Below are positions 1 to 5,409 of a stretch of 5,409 nucleotides of DNA, piece by piece. The DNA is taken from NCBI GenBank assembly GCA_023387935.1, contig JAEWHG010000168.1, forward strand, positions 1 to 5,409, written 5' to 3'. Every line of letters starts with the position of its first letter. Positions within the stretch are counted from its first letter, which is position 1. The position numbers and the translations under genes are program-made. The notes under the pieces are model-generated. The model was not told the origin of the DNA, did not search any database, and saw nothing but the letters and a program-made list of their open reading frames with translations. The DNA comes from Bacillota bacterium. GTDB lineage: Bacteria > Bacillota > Clostridia > Peptostreptococcales > Natronincolaceae.

Positions 1-457
1 TAAATTTTTCCAAATTATCAATGTGCTTATTTCCATTTTCAATTAATTCCGTTAAAACTCTATATGCTATTGTGGTTTCATCTTCAAGATTTTTCACTAG
101 TATTCCCTGTATTGTAATAGCTAAAGCTAAATGCTTTTTCTCAAGATCCACAGCATATTGTAGTAAATTACTAACATTATCAAACTCTATGCTTACTATC
201 CATTTACTAAAATCCGATAAAGGCTTAGATATCTTATCGTAGGATTCAAAATCAATATCTAATCCCTCTTTATCCTTTACTTCTTCCTTAATACTCTTAT
301 ATAACTGAATATGACGCTTTTCTTCCCTAGCTAGTACTTGAATAACCGTTTTTACAGACTGAGGAATATTTTTTACATCCATCGCTTTCACATAAGAGGT
401 ATATGCTTTTTTTTCAATATCTATCAATTTATCTAATACATCTATAATCGTATACAT
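1..457 (-). CDS. Rubrerythrin/ferritin-like di-iron protein, 5' part (runs off the left edge)
   Basis: An open frame of 152 codons reaches the window edge without a stop, so the C-terminus is missing. The predicted protein is almost entirely helical and charged, as in the ferritin-like four-helix bundle. Visible candidate metal ligands are E15 in helix 1 (IEKKAYTSY), the ExxH of helix 2 (AREEKRHI, E46 and H49), E106/H109 in helix 3 (VDLEKKHL), and a final helix with H145 (ENGNKHIDNLE). The last helix lacks the usual Glu three residues before the His (G142 instead), so the di-iron site may be atypical. Family members act in the cytoplasm in peroxide reduction or iron handling in anaerobes. The ATG at 457 is preferred because AGGAGG lies 8 nt upstream; an in-frame ATG at 463 is only 2 nt from it. 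No rubredoxin domain is visible in the part seen. Family assignment is fairly safe; the exact function is not. Confidence 0.75.
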   Translation of the reverse strand, partial: MYTIIDVLDKLIDIEKKAYTSYVKAMDVKNIPQSVKTVIQVLAREEKRHIQLYKSIKEEVKDKEGLDIDFESYDKISKPLSDFSKWIVSIEFDNVSNLLQYAVDLEKKHLALAITIQGILVKNLEDETTIAYRVLTELIENGNKHIDNLEKF

Positions 458-465
458 GAGCATCT

Positions 466-471
466 CCTCCT
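466..471 (-). promoter_or_regulatory. Ribosome binding site deciding the start of the ferritin-like gene
   Basis: Minus-strand AGGAGG sits 8 nt before the ATG at 457 but only 2 nt before the ATG at 463. The spacing favours 457 as the true start. Confidence 0.8.
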
Positions 472-483
472 TTGATTTTTAGA

Positions 484-505
484 TTAATTATATTTGTTAA
501 TTATA
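484..505. repeat. 9-bp direct repeat TTAATTATA upstream of the ferritin-like gene
   Basis: TTAATTATA occurs at 484-492 and again at 497-505, a period of 13 bp. The second copy covers a minus-strand TATAAT. Such a repeat between promoter and gene could be a regulator binding site. It does not cleanly match the PerR consensus that might be expected for a rubrerythrin-type gene, and the local AT bias weakens the case. Confidence 0.3.
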
Positions 506-547
506 CTATACTTTCTTGTCTCTGTTCTAGGTTATATTCCTAAAACC

Positions 548-575
548 ATTATAAAATGGATGTGAGAAATCTAAA
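548..575 (-). promoter_or_regulatory. Possible promoter of the ferritin-like gene
   Basis: On the minus strand TTTAGA (570-575) and a perfect TATAAT (548-553) are separated by 16 nt, a plausible sigma-A arrangement about 90 bp upstream of the ferritin-like start. A second TATAAT closer to the gene (500-505) has no good -35 partner. AT-rich sequence makes chance matches common, so this is tentative. Confidence 0.35.
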
Positions 576-597
576 ATAGAAAATTTATTCCTAGTAT

Positions 598-652
598 AAC
601 AAAAGCAGACCCTAAGGCTTAGGATTTTTATCCTACCTTTAGGGCCTGCTTT
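598..652 (-). terminator. Rho-independent terminator after the 5'-nucleotidase gene
   Basis: A long imperfect hairpin is formed by AAAGCAG (602-608) with CTGCTTT (646-652), CCCTAA (610-615) with TTAGGG (639-644), GG with CC, and TAGGAT (620-625) with ATCCTA (630-635), closing on a TTTT loop. Only one mismatch and small bulges interrupt it. On the minus strand it is followed by TTTTGTTAT. It lies about 70 bp past the stop of the nucleotidase gene and separates that gene from the ferritin-like gene. The U-tract is short, but the stem is strong. Confidence 0.7.
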
Positions 653-719
653 CATAATTTAGTATTTTCCATTAATTATCCCAAATGAAAGTAAGAATTC
701 ATCTGGACTCAGTCTTTGT

Positions 720-2468
720 TTATTGAACTGGTATTAATATTTGTTGATTAGGGAAGATTAAATGTGGTTTAGCCAGCTTATTATATTTCGCTAATTCTTG
801 CCATGTCGTATTATACCTTAAACCTATTCTGTATAAATTATCTCCACTTTTAACTACATATACCTCTTCCGTTTTCTCTTTTTCCTCTACTATTGTTTCT
901 GGTATTGGAACTACCACTTCAGCTTTTTTTCTTTCCTCAACAACGATCCTACCTTCAACTCCAATTTCTATTTCTCCTAATTTTTCTATATATGCTGCTA
1001 GTATCTCATCAAAAGCTGCATATTGTGCAACTATATTACCATTTCCTAAGTTCGTGTATCCGTCTCCACCAACAGCCATAAAATCATTCGTTGCCAATGT
1101 GTATATTTTATCTAAAATTATAGGTTGTCCTTGAATCATAATATCATAAACTCTGTTACCTGGTTCTGCAGCAGAATCAATTTTATATGTCATACCTGCA
1201 ACATGAGGAAATTTTCCTTCCGGTGCTGGAAAACCTGCTACACCATGTTCTAATGCTTTTAATATATCGATTCCTTTTATCTCCATTTTTACACCGTAAT
1301 TACCGAATGGAAAAGTTGCAAGAACTTGGCCCTTAGTAATTTCTCCTGCTTCAATAGATGCTCTTATGCCTCCACCATTAGTCAAAGCTACTTCTGCGCC
1401 AGTTGCATCCAGTAAAGCATCCGTCATTAAATTACCTAAATTTGATTCCTTACTTCTTACGACTTCTCTTACTCCAACTAATTCAACATCAGTTTTACCT
1501 ATAACTGCTGTTAGCTCTTCTGCATTTGCTTCTTCTAATTTAGTAATAACAGACTTTATTTCCTCGTCTTCTACTAATGTTTCGGCAGCTTCTCTAGTTA
1601 ATAAAGAAGGCTTTATATTCACTATTTTTTCATTGGCAAATTCGATATTAACAATTCCTACATTTTTAAGGTATTCTCCTGTTTGTACAATTAATGTATC
1701 TCCCACCCATAATCCTTCTTCTAGTGTAGTATGGCTATGCCCATCTATTATTAAGTCAATTCCTTCTACACCTTCCGCTATATCCGTTGATTTTGGATTG
1801 CTTTCTTGATCTAAGCCTACATGGGATAGAGCAATAATAATATTGACCTCTTCTTTTTTTAATTGATCTACCATTTCCTGTGCTTTAGAAACTGGGTCTG
1901 TAATATCTACACCTTCCGTATTCTTAGGGTTAGATTTATATTTACTTTCTTCTGTAGCTAATCCAAATATTCCGATTTTAACTCCATCTATTTCTTTAAT
2001 TGTATATTCCTTCAAATCCATATTCCCTTGCTTTGGAATAATATTTGCAGCTAAAATAGGAAAATCTGCTAATTTACTAAGCTCTACTAATCTATCATAT
2101 CCATAGTTTAAATCGTGGTTTCCCGGCACCATAGCTTCATATCCTAGCTTGTTCATAAGATCTACCATAGCTTCTCCACGTGAAACAGTTATGATTGGTA
2201 ATCCATGGAAAGTATCTCCTGCATCTAATAACAATAGATTTGGATTCTCTTTCTTTAAATCTTTAACTAAAGTAGCAAGTTTCGCCAAACCAATTACCGA
2301 TTCATCACCCTTTATTCTGCTGTGCATATCGTTGGTATGTAAAATAGTAAGGTTGATAGCTTGTGCTTCTTGGGCATAAGCAAAGTTTTGTGATGGAATT
2401 ATTAGTAACCCAAATACCAATGCTAAGGACATGAAAAAGCTGACGAATCTCTTGTTTCTTAAATTCAT
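720..2468 (-). CDS. Secreted bifunctional metallophosphatase/5'-nucleotidase with C-terminal LysM domain
   Basis: A 582-residue exported enzyme predicted to hydrolyse nucleotides or other phosphoesters outside the membrane, releasing nucleoside and phosphate. Residues 1-32 form a signal peptide (basic N-terminus, hydrophobic core, AYA cleavage site near 32). The N-terminal calcineurin-like metallophosphatase domain shows the di-metal ligands: D47/H49 (HTNDMH), D82 and D85 (LLLDAGDTFHG), N117-H118-D119 (GNHD), H216 (ALSHVG) and H244/H246 (DGHSH). The 5'-nucleotidase C-terminal domain follows at about 320-505, with NGGGIR (364-369), FPFGN (386-390) and the substrate-stacking region NDFMAVGGDGY (461-471). 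A Glu/Val/Pro-rich linker (about 511-536) leads to one LysM domain (537-581, YVVKSGDNLYRIG...), expected to hold the enzyme on peptidoglycan. AGGAGG lies 7 nt before the ATG. It lies 108 bp downstream of the Staygreen gene with no terminator seen between, so read-through is possible. The exact substrate cannot be told. Confidence 0.93.
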   Translation of the reverse strand: MNLRNKRFVSFFMSLALVFGLLIIPSQNFAYAQEAQAINLTILHTNDMHSRIKGDESVIGLAKLATLVKDLKKENPNLLLLDAGDTFHGLPIITVSRGEAMVDLMNKLGYEAMVPGNHDLNYGYDRLVELSKLADFPILAANIIPKQGNMDLKEYTIKEIDGVKIGIFGLATEESKYKSNPKNTEGVDITDPVSKAQEMVDQLKKEEVNIIIALSHVGLDQESNPKSTDIAEGVEGIDLIIDGHSHTTLEEGLWVGDTLIVQTGEYLKNVGIVNIEFANEKIVNIKPSLLTREAAETLVEDEEIKSVITKLEEANAEELTAVIGKTDVELVGVREVVRSKESNLGNLMTDALLDATGAEVALTNGGGIRASIEAGEITKGQVLATFPFGNYGVKMEIKGIDILKALEHGVAGFPAPEGKFPHVAGMTYKIDSAAEPGNRVYDIMIQGQPIILDKIYTLATNDFMAVGGDGYTNLGNGNIVAQYAAFDEILAAYIEKLGEIEIGVEGRIVVEERKKAEVVVPIPETIVEEKEKTEEVYVVKSGDNLYRIGLRYNTTWQELAKYNKLAKPHLIFPNQQILIPVQ

Positions 2469-2576
2469 AACTTGACCTCCTCTTTTTTTATATAACCATA
2501 CTATTTTTCAAATACCCATTTTATTCCTATATACACATTTTTCTATATTTATCTATTTTTACATGCAATTTATTTT

Positions 2577-3017
2577 TTAAGCCTTAACTATAGTTTTAAT
2601 AAAATCTTCTATTTTTCCATAGTGTTCCATTTTAGGCATTATATCGGATAGATAATATACGTATATATCATAATCTAAAAGACTATTTTCTACTATGTAA
2701 TCTTCATCTCCCTTTACAATTGCAGTAATTGCTCTTGGCATATGTCTTTTAAATATTTCATATCTTTCTTCTTGTGTATAGGAGCTATATTTTGAATATA
2801 AAACGCACATTACACTAAGATTGTATTCCCCATTTATTTTACTCCATTGACCTACAACTTCATCTCGCAGTTTATCATATTTATCTTCAGCAAATTTGTC
2901 ATCAATGAATAAATATCTTTGACCTGTTTCATCACAATGAGTTAAAGTATATTTTCTATCTCCTAATTTTTTATTGTTTATTTCTGATCTAAACTCTACT
3001 TCCAATTTTTTTATCAT
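2577..3017 (-). CDS. Staygreen (SGR) family protein, putative tetrapyrrole metal-dechelatase
   Basis: A 146-residue cytoplasmic protein with the hallmarks of the Staygreen family: RKYTLTHCDETG (21-32), RDEVVGQWSKING (51-63) and EIFKRHMPRAITAIVKGD (87-104), in the same order as in plant SGR. In plants SGR removes Mg from chlorophyll a to give pheophytin a. H27 and D29 of the THxD motif and D52 of RDEV fall where catalytic residues have been proposed for a bacterial homologue (from memory). The protein lacks the plant transit peptide and C-terminal Cys-rich extension, and matches the short bacterial form. The ATG at 3017 is chosen because a GGAGG lies 10 nt upstream and the family match begins there; the frame stays open to an ATG at 3065 but those 16 residues look non-homologous. 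It overlaps the preceding membrane gene by 29 bp, suggesting translational coupling. Family recognition is strong; the substrate in a presumably chlorophyll-free organism is unknown. Confidence 0.85.
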   Translation of the reverse strand: MIKKLEVEFRSEINNKKLGDRKYTLTHCDETGQRYLFIDDKFAEDKYDKLRDEVVGQWSKINGEYNLSVMCVLYSKYSSYTQEERYEIFKRHMPRAITAIVKGDEDYIVENSLLDYDIYVYYLSDIMPKMEHYGKIEDFIKTIVKA

Positions 3018-3537
3018 TATAAAATAGCCTCCTTGGAAATATTGCCATAGCAGAAATTGATCCAACTAACCCAGCAATATAAACTGTAACTGCACTTATT
3101 AATAAGGCGAATGGCCCTTCAAATCTATACATAGCACTTTCTATGAAAAATGTAACTGTTATAAATGTACCTATTATTCCACCAACGGAATATATTGGGG
3201 CAAATAAAGCTATTTTAGTATTAGAATCATATTTCTTTACAAATATAAGGGCTATCATATCTGCTAAAACTCCACCTATTATTATAGATACAGAAGAAAA
3301 TATGGATATTCTAGCCATTATAAGGCCATAGCCTAATGCAAACAATGTAATCGCACCATGTTTTCTAACTCTATATAAAATTAGGGCCATAATAAAGCTA
3401 TAAAAAGGAGCATTAATAATCCCTCTTGAAAAAGGAATTACCCTATAAAACACCCCTAATAGCTTACCTAGCACGACTGCTATTGCAATGCATATCCCTA
3501 TTGTTGTTAAATCTTTTATACTCATATTCCATTTCAT
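2989..3537 (-). CDS. Six-helix integral membrane protein resembling an ECF transporter S component
   Basis: A 182-residue hydrophobic protein with about six predicted membrane helices (roughly 11-31, 39-56, 60-78, 80-100, 108-131, 143-166) and a basic cytoplasmic tail (RRLFYNDKK). Length, helix count, Gly/Ala-rich helices and a small-xxx-small pattern in helix 1 (A20 to G24) are typical of substrate-binding S components of energy-coupling-factor vitamin importers, which dock on a shared EcfA/EcfA'/EcfT module. That module is not in this window, so it would be a solitary (group II) S component. The gene begins 25 bp after the radical SAM stop, with GGAGG 9 nt before ATG 3537, and overlaps the Staygreen gene by 29 bp, so all three are probably co-transcribed. 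The substrate is not recognisable; a tetrapyrrole or a precursor is suggested only by the neighbours. It could instead be another small membrane family. Confidence 0.6.
   Translation of the reverse strand: MKWNMSIKDLTTIGICIAIAVVLGKLLGVFYRVIPFSRGIINAPFYSFIMALILYRVRKHGAITLFALGYGLIMARISIFSSVSIIIGGVLADMIALIFVKKYDSNTKIALFAPIYSVGGIIGTFITVTFFIESAMYRFEGPFALLISAVTVYIAGLVGSISAMAIFPRRLFYNDKKIGSRV
3023..3035 (-). promoter_or_regulatory. Ribosome binding site of the Staygreen gene, inside the upstream gene
   Basis: Minus-strand AAGGAGG lies within the last codons of the membrane-protein gene, with about 10 nt to the ATG at 3017. It supports the internal, overlapping start rather than the longer frame from 3065. 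Confidence 0.65.
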
Positions 3538-3562
3538 ATTCTATTTCCTCCATTTACTTTAG

Positions 3563-4567
3563 TTATATTGCTTCTACTTTCTGTAAAAGGCAGAAAGGAT
3601 CTTCCCCAAGCCAATCACCAGAATAATTAAAAGCTCTTGCTCTACATCCACCACATAGATTAATATGTTCACAGCTTCCACAGCTACCCTTATACTTTTT
3701 AAAATCTCTTAGTGTATTAAACACCTCATTATTTTCCCATATACTATCAAAGCTTTCTTCTCTAACGCTTGCTACTTTAACAGGAGCATATGGACATATA
3801 TGTACATCTCCATTTGGCAATATAGAGCAATAGCTTGTCCCAGCTATACAGCCTCTTCCTCCTGGGGAGTCAATGCCTTTAAACAACGCTTCAACTTTAT
3901 ATTGAGGTGCGCAAGTAGGCTTAACACGAATATCCAGCTCCAAATTTTTATCTATTATCGTATGAATAGCATTTTTATACTCCTCTTTATTTAGTGATGT
4001 ATATCCAATGTTTTTGCCTCTACCTACTTCAACAAGAAAAAGCATATGACTGGAAACTGCACCAAAATCAGAAGCAAAGGTCATTATTTTATCTATTTCT
4101 TTTAAATTATCTTTCGTAATCGTACAATTAAGCTGAACCTTTATTCCTAGGTCGATACAATTTTTAGCTCCTTCTAATGCTTTTTTAAAAGCAGCATCAG
4201 ATCCTCTAAAATCATTATGTTTTTGTTCATTTAAGCTATCTATGCTAATTGCAATAGAATCTAACCCTTTATCTTTTAATGTTTTTGCACAATCCTTCGT
4301 TATAAGAGTTCCATTACTGCCCATTAGCACCATCATTTTAAGAGATTTTGCATATTCTATTAATTCGAATATATCCTCTCTCATTAATGGTTCTCCACCA
4401 CTGAATACAATTATGCGAAAACCTGCTCTATGCATTTCTCTTAAAAGCTTTTTTCCCTCCTCTGTAGATAGCTCATTGGTTATCAATTCATTAGGTCCTG
4501 ATTCCCTATAGCAATGCTTACAATATAAATTACATCTTTTAGTTGTGTTCCATGATATGTGATTCAT
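3563..4567 (-). CDS. Radical SAM/SPASM protein of the NirJ/Ahb (heme d1/heme biosynthesis) type
   Basis: A 334-residue cytoplasmic enzyme. The radical SAM cluster motif CxxxCxxC is C12-C16-C19 (RCNLYCKHCY), followed by the SAM-binding GGEP (57-60) in the stretch IIVFSGGEPLMREDIFELI. The C-terminus carries many Cys for auxiliary Fe-S clusters in a SPASM-like arrangement: C219, C240, C247, C258, C296, C299, C305, C308 and C326, including CxxCxxxxxCxxC (296-308). The opening ISWNTTKRCNLYCKHCYR and the ELSTEEGKKLL stretch resemble the NirJ2/AhbC/AhbD-like proteins of Clostridia, which modify side chains of siroheme-derived tetrapyrroles. Other SPASM proteins mature peptides, and no precursor peptide gene is seen nearby. 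AAAGGAGG lies 4 nt before the ATG, rather close but unambiguous. It is the first gene of the operon with the S-component-like and Staygreen genes. Radical SAM/SPASM is certain; the specific tetrapyrrole role is probable, not proven. Confidence 0.88.
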   Translation of the reverse strand: MNHISWNTTKRCNLYCKHCYRESGPNELITNELSTEEGKKLLREMHRAGFRIIVFSGGEPLMREDIFELIEYAKSLKMMVLMGSNGTLITKDCAKTLKDKGLDSIAISIDSLNEQKHNDFRGSDAAFKKALEGAKNCIDLGIKVQLNCTITKDNLKEIDKIMTFASDFGAVSSHMLFLVEVGRGKNIGYTSLNKEEYKNAIHTIIDKNLELDIRVKPTCAPQYKVEALFKGIDSPGGRGCIAGTSYCSILPNGDVHICPYAPVKVASVREESFDSIWENNEVFNTLRDFKKYKGSCGSCEHINLCGGCRARAFNYSGDWLGEDPFCLLQKVEAI

Positions 4568-4646
4568 AGTACCTCCTTTAAATTATCTAAATTGATTTTT
4601 AATTTATTAATACACTAACTGTTTACAATTATTTCCACAATAAAGC

Positions 4647-4670
4647 TATATTAACCGTTAAGTATATTAA
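4647..4670. promoter_or_regulatory. Operator-like repeat in the radical SAM leader
   Basis: TATATTAA occurs at 4647-4654 and 4663-4670 (period 16), and TTAACCGTTAA (4651-4661) between them is a perfect palindrome around a central base. It would lie just downstream of the transcription start predicted from the 4682-4709 promoter, a usual place for a repressor site. The regulator is unknown. Confidence 0.35.
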
Positions 4671-4681
4671 TTTGCATTTTT

Positions 4682-4709
4682 ATAATAAGAACCTGACCTG
4701 TTAACGCAA
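4682..4709 (-). promoter_or_regulatory. Possible promoter of the radical SAM/S-component/Staygreen operon
   Basis: Minus-strand TTGCGT (4704-4709) and TATTAT (4682-4687; five of six bases match TATAAT) are 16 nt apart. The -35 half lies in one arm of the hairpin. The match is modest. Confidence 0.35.
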
Positions 4710-4740
4710 TCAAAGATTGCGTACGGGTCCCCCAGAACCT
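4688..4740. repeat. GC-rich hairpin flanked by 7-bp direct repeats
   Basis: A 15-bp stem is formed by GACCTGT (4695-4701) with ACGGGTC (4723-4729; one G.U pair) and, after a 2-nt bulge (TA), ACGCAATC (4704-4711) with GATTGCGT (4715-4722), closing on AAA. AGAACCT stands directly before it (4688-4694) and, after a short C-run, behind it (4734-4740). The element is clearly richer in G+C than its surroundings. It has no U-tract on either strand, so it is not a terminator. It could be a small palindromic mobile or repeated intergenic element with a target duplication, or a structured leader RNA. Confidence 0.6.
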
Positions 4741-4754
4741 TGTTGTATTCACAA

Positions 4755-4795
4755 TAAAAAAACAAGACAGAAAATACACTCATTTTCCATCTTGT
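4755..4795 (-). terminator. Rho-independent terminator of msrA
   Basis: On the minus strand ACAAGA and GAAAAT arms pair with ATTTTC and TCTTGT (4762-4767 with 4790-4795, 4770-4775 with 4782-4787), leaving a symmetric 2x2 internal loop and a 6-nt apical loop. A run of T follows (A at 4756-4762 on the given strand). It starts about 70 bp past the msrA stop and insulates msrA from the radical SAM operon. Confidence 0.8.
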
Positions 4796-4863
4796 CTTTC
4801 TTTTAATATGGTTATTCTTCTTAACTAATATTTCATTATCTTGTTGCATAATAAAATTTAATT

Positions 4864-5394
4864 TTAATTATTTGCATTGTTTTTACTTGGGTCAACTGCT
4901 TTCTTTGCCTTCTCAAATTCTGCAAAACCAATGTGGCAATACCCATTTGGATTTTTATTTAAATATTCTTGATGATAATCTTCTGCTGGATAATAATTTT
5001 CTAAAGGCGCTACTTCAATTGCAATCGGCTCTGCATACTTTGTTTGAAGCTCTGCAATTGATTGTAAAATTATATCTTTATCGCCTTCATCTACATAGTA
5101 AATTCCTGTACGATACTGTGGCCCAAAATCTCCACCTTGACGATTTATGGAGGTAGGATCTATCACATCATAATAAAGGTCTAATAGAAATTCCAAGCTT
5201 ATTTTTTGTGGGTCATATACAACCATAACTGTTTCTGCATGACCAGTGCCACCATAACACACCTCTTCATAGGTAGGATATTCTGTTTTTCCATTTGCAT
5301 ATCCAACTTCAGTTTCTACAACTCCATTTATATTTGAAAAATATTTTTCAGTTCCCCAAAAGCATCCTCCAGCTAAATATATTTCTTTTTCCAT
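4864..5394 (-). CDS. msrA: Peptide methionine sulfoxide reductase MsrA
   Basis: A complete 176-residue cytoplasmic enzyme that reduces methionine-S-sulfoxide, free or in proteins, back to methionine, repairing oxidative damage. The catalytic motif GCFWG is at 10-14 with the nucleophile C11. Other family signatures are GYANG (31-35), YGGTGHAE (47-54), INRQGGDFGPQYRTGIY (83-99) and YPAEDYHQEYLNKNPNGYC (135-153). C153 is a likely resolving cysteine; C46 is another candidate. The active-site codon is TGC, so this is not the selenocysteine form found in some anaerobes. No MsrB domain is fused, and the length is normal for single-domain MsrA. AGGAGG lies 7 nt before the ATG at the very right edge of the window, so its promoter lies outside. 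It has its own terminator and is probably transcribed separately from the downstream operon. Confidence 0.96.
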   Translation of the reverse strand: MEKEIYLAGGCFWGTEKYFSNINGVVETEVGYANGKTEYPTYEEVCYGGTGHAETVMVVYDPQKISLEFLLDLYYDVIDPTSINRQGGDFGPQYRTGIYYVDEGDKDIILQSIAELQTKYAEPIAIEVAPLENYYPAEDYHQEYLNKNPNGYCHIGFAEFEKAKKAVDPSKNNANN

Positions 5395-5409
5395 ATAATA
5401 TCCTCCTCG

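Larger units (their letters stand above)
4568..4754 (-). other. Leader region of the radical SAM operon
   Basis: This non-coding stretch lies between the msrA terminator and the radical SAM start. It contains, in transcription order, a GC-rich hairpin (4695-4729) between 7-bp direct repeats, a possible promoter (4682-4709), an operator-like repeat (4647-4670), then AT-rich sequence and the AAAGGAGG ribosome binding site. No known riboswitch class was recognised. Confidence 0.6.

Noticed and set aside
1366..1809. A 147-codon plus-strand open frame inside the nucleotidase gene.
   Set aside because: It is Ser/Thr/Pro-rich low-complexity antisense to well-conserved nucleotidase codons, as expected of a shadow frame.
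2469..2576. Promoter or terminator between the Staygreen and nucleotidase genes.
   Set aside because: The spacer is extremely AT-rich with several TATA-like strings (and a TTGAAA too close to them), but no pair with proper 16-18 nt spacing and no convincing hairpin was found.
3018..3065. Longer N-terminus for the Staygreen protein starting at 3065.
   Set aside because: The 16 extra residues lie in the membrane-protein gene, do not look like the family, and the GGAGG before 3017 supports the shorter form.
4667..4849. A 60-codon open frame on the minus strand between msrA and the radical SAM gene.
   Set aside because: It has no ribosome binding site, runs straight through the msrA terminator hairpin and the GC-rich palindrome, and its translation resembles no protein I know.
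4872..5156. A 94-codon plus-strand open frame across msrA.
   Set aside because: It lies wholly antisense to the conserved MsrA coding sequence and shows no domain or ribosome binding site.
5350..5394. Possible selenocysteine at the MsrA active site, as in some clostridial relatives.
   Set aside because: The codon in GCFWG is TGC, an ordinary cysteine, and the frame has no internal TGA.
1..5409. tRNA/rRNA genes, CRISPR arrays, and complete insertion sequences.
   Set aside because: No regularly spaced repeats, no tRNA-like cloverleaf with conserved T-loop, no rRNA sequence and no intact transposase were seen on either strand.

Overview
This is an AT-rich window whose recognisable genes all lie on the minus strand. 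Strong AGGAGG-type ribosome binding sites, U-tract terminators and protein families typical of anaerobes point to a low-GC Firmicute, most likely a member of the Clostridia. A genus cannot be named from the sequence alone. Base positions below are on the given strand; transcription runs right to left.

Right to left the layout is as follows. (1) msrA (5394-4864) is a Cys-type peptide methionine sulfoxide reductase A, with its own rho-independent terminator at 4755-4795. (2) The 4568-4754 leader region holds a GC-rich hairpin flanked by 7-bp direct repeats, a possible promoter and an operator-like repeat. (3) A tight three-gene operon follows: a radical SAM/SPASM protein resembling the NirJ/Ahb tetrapyrrole enzymes (4567-3563), a six-helix membrane protein resembling an ECF-transporter S component (3537-2989), and a short Staygreen (SGR, magnesium-dechelatase family) protein (3017-2577) that overlaps the membrane gene by 29 bp. 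(4) A secreted 5'-nucleotidase/metallophosphatase with a C-terminal LysM domain (2468-720) ends before a long terminator hairpin at 602-652. (5) The 5' part of a rubrerythrin/ferritin-like gene (457 to the left edge) is cut off by the window end.

The most interesting part is the operon at 4567-2577. Staygreen proteins are known from plants as the enzymes that pull magnesium out of chlorophyll a, and bacterial homologues exist in organisms without chlorophyll. Here such a homologue is co-transcribed with a radical SAM enzyme of the class that modifies siroheme- and heme-type tetrapyrroles, and with a small-molecule membrane importer subunit. The inference is a small system for acquiring, demetallating or remodelling a tetrapyrrole. 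The families are seen in the sequence; the joint function is a hypothesis.

The flanking msrA and ferritin-like genes fit oxidative-stress defence. The nucleotidase fits extracellular nucleotide or phosphate scavenging at the cell wall. Nothing in the sequence links them mechanistically to the operon.
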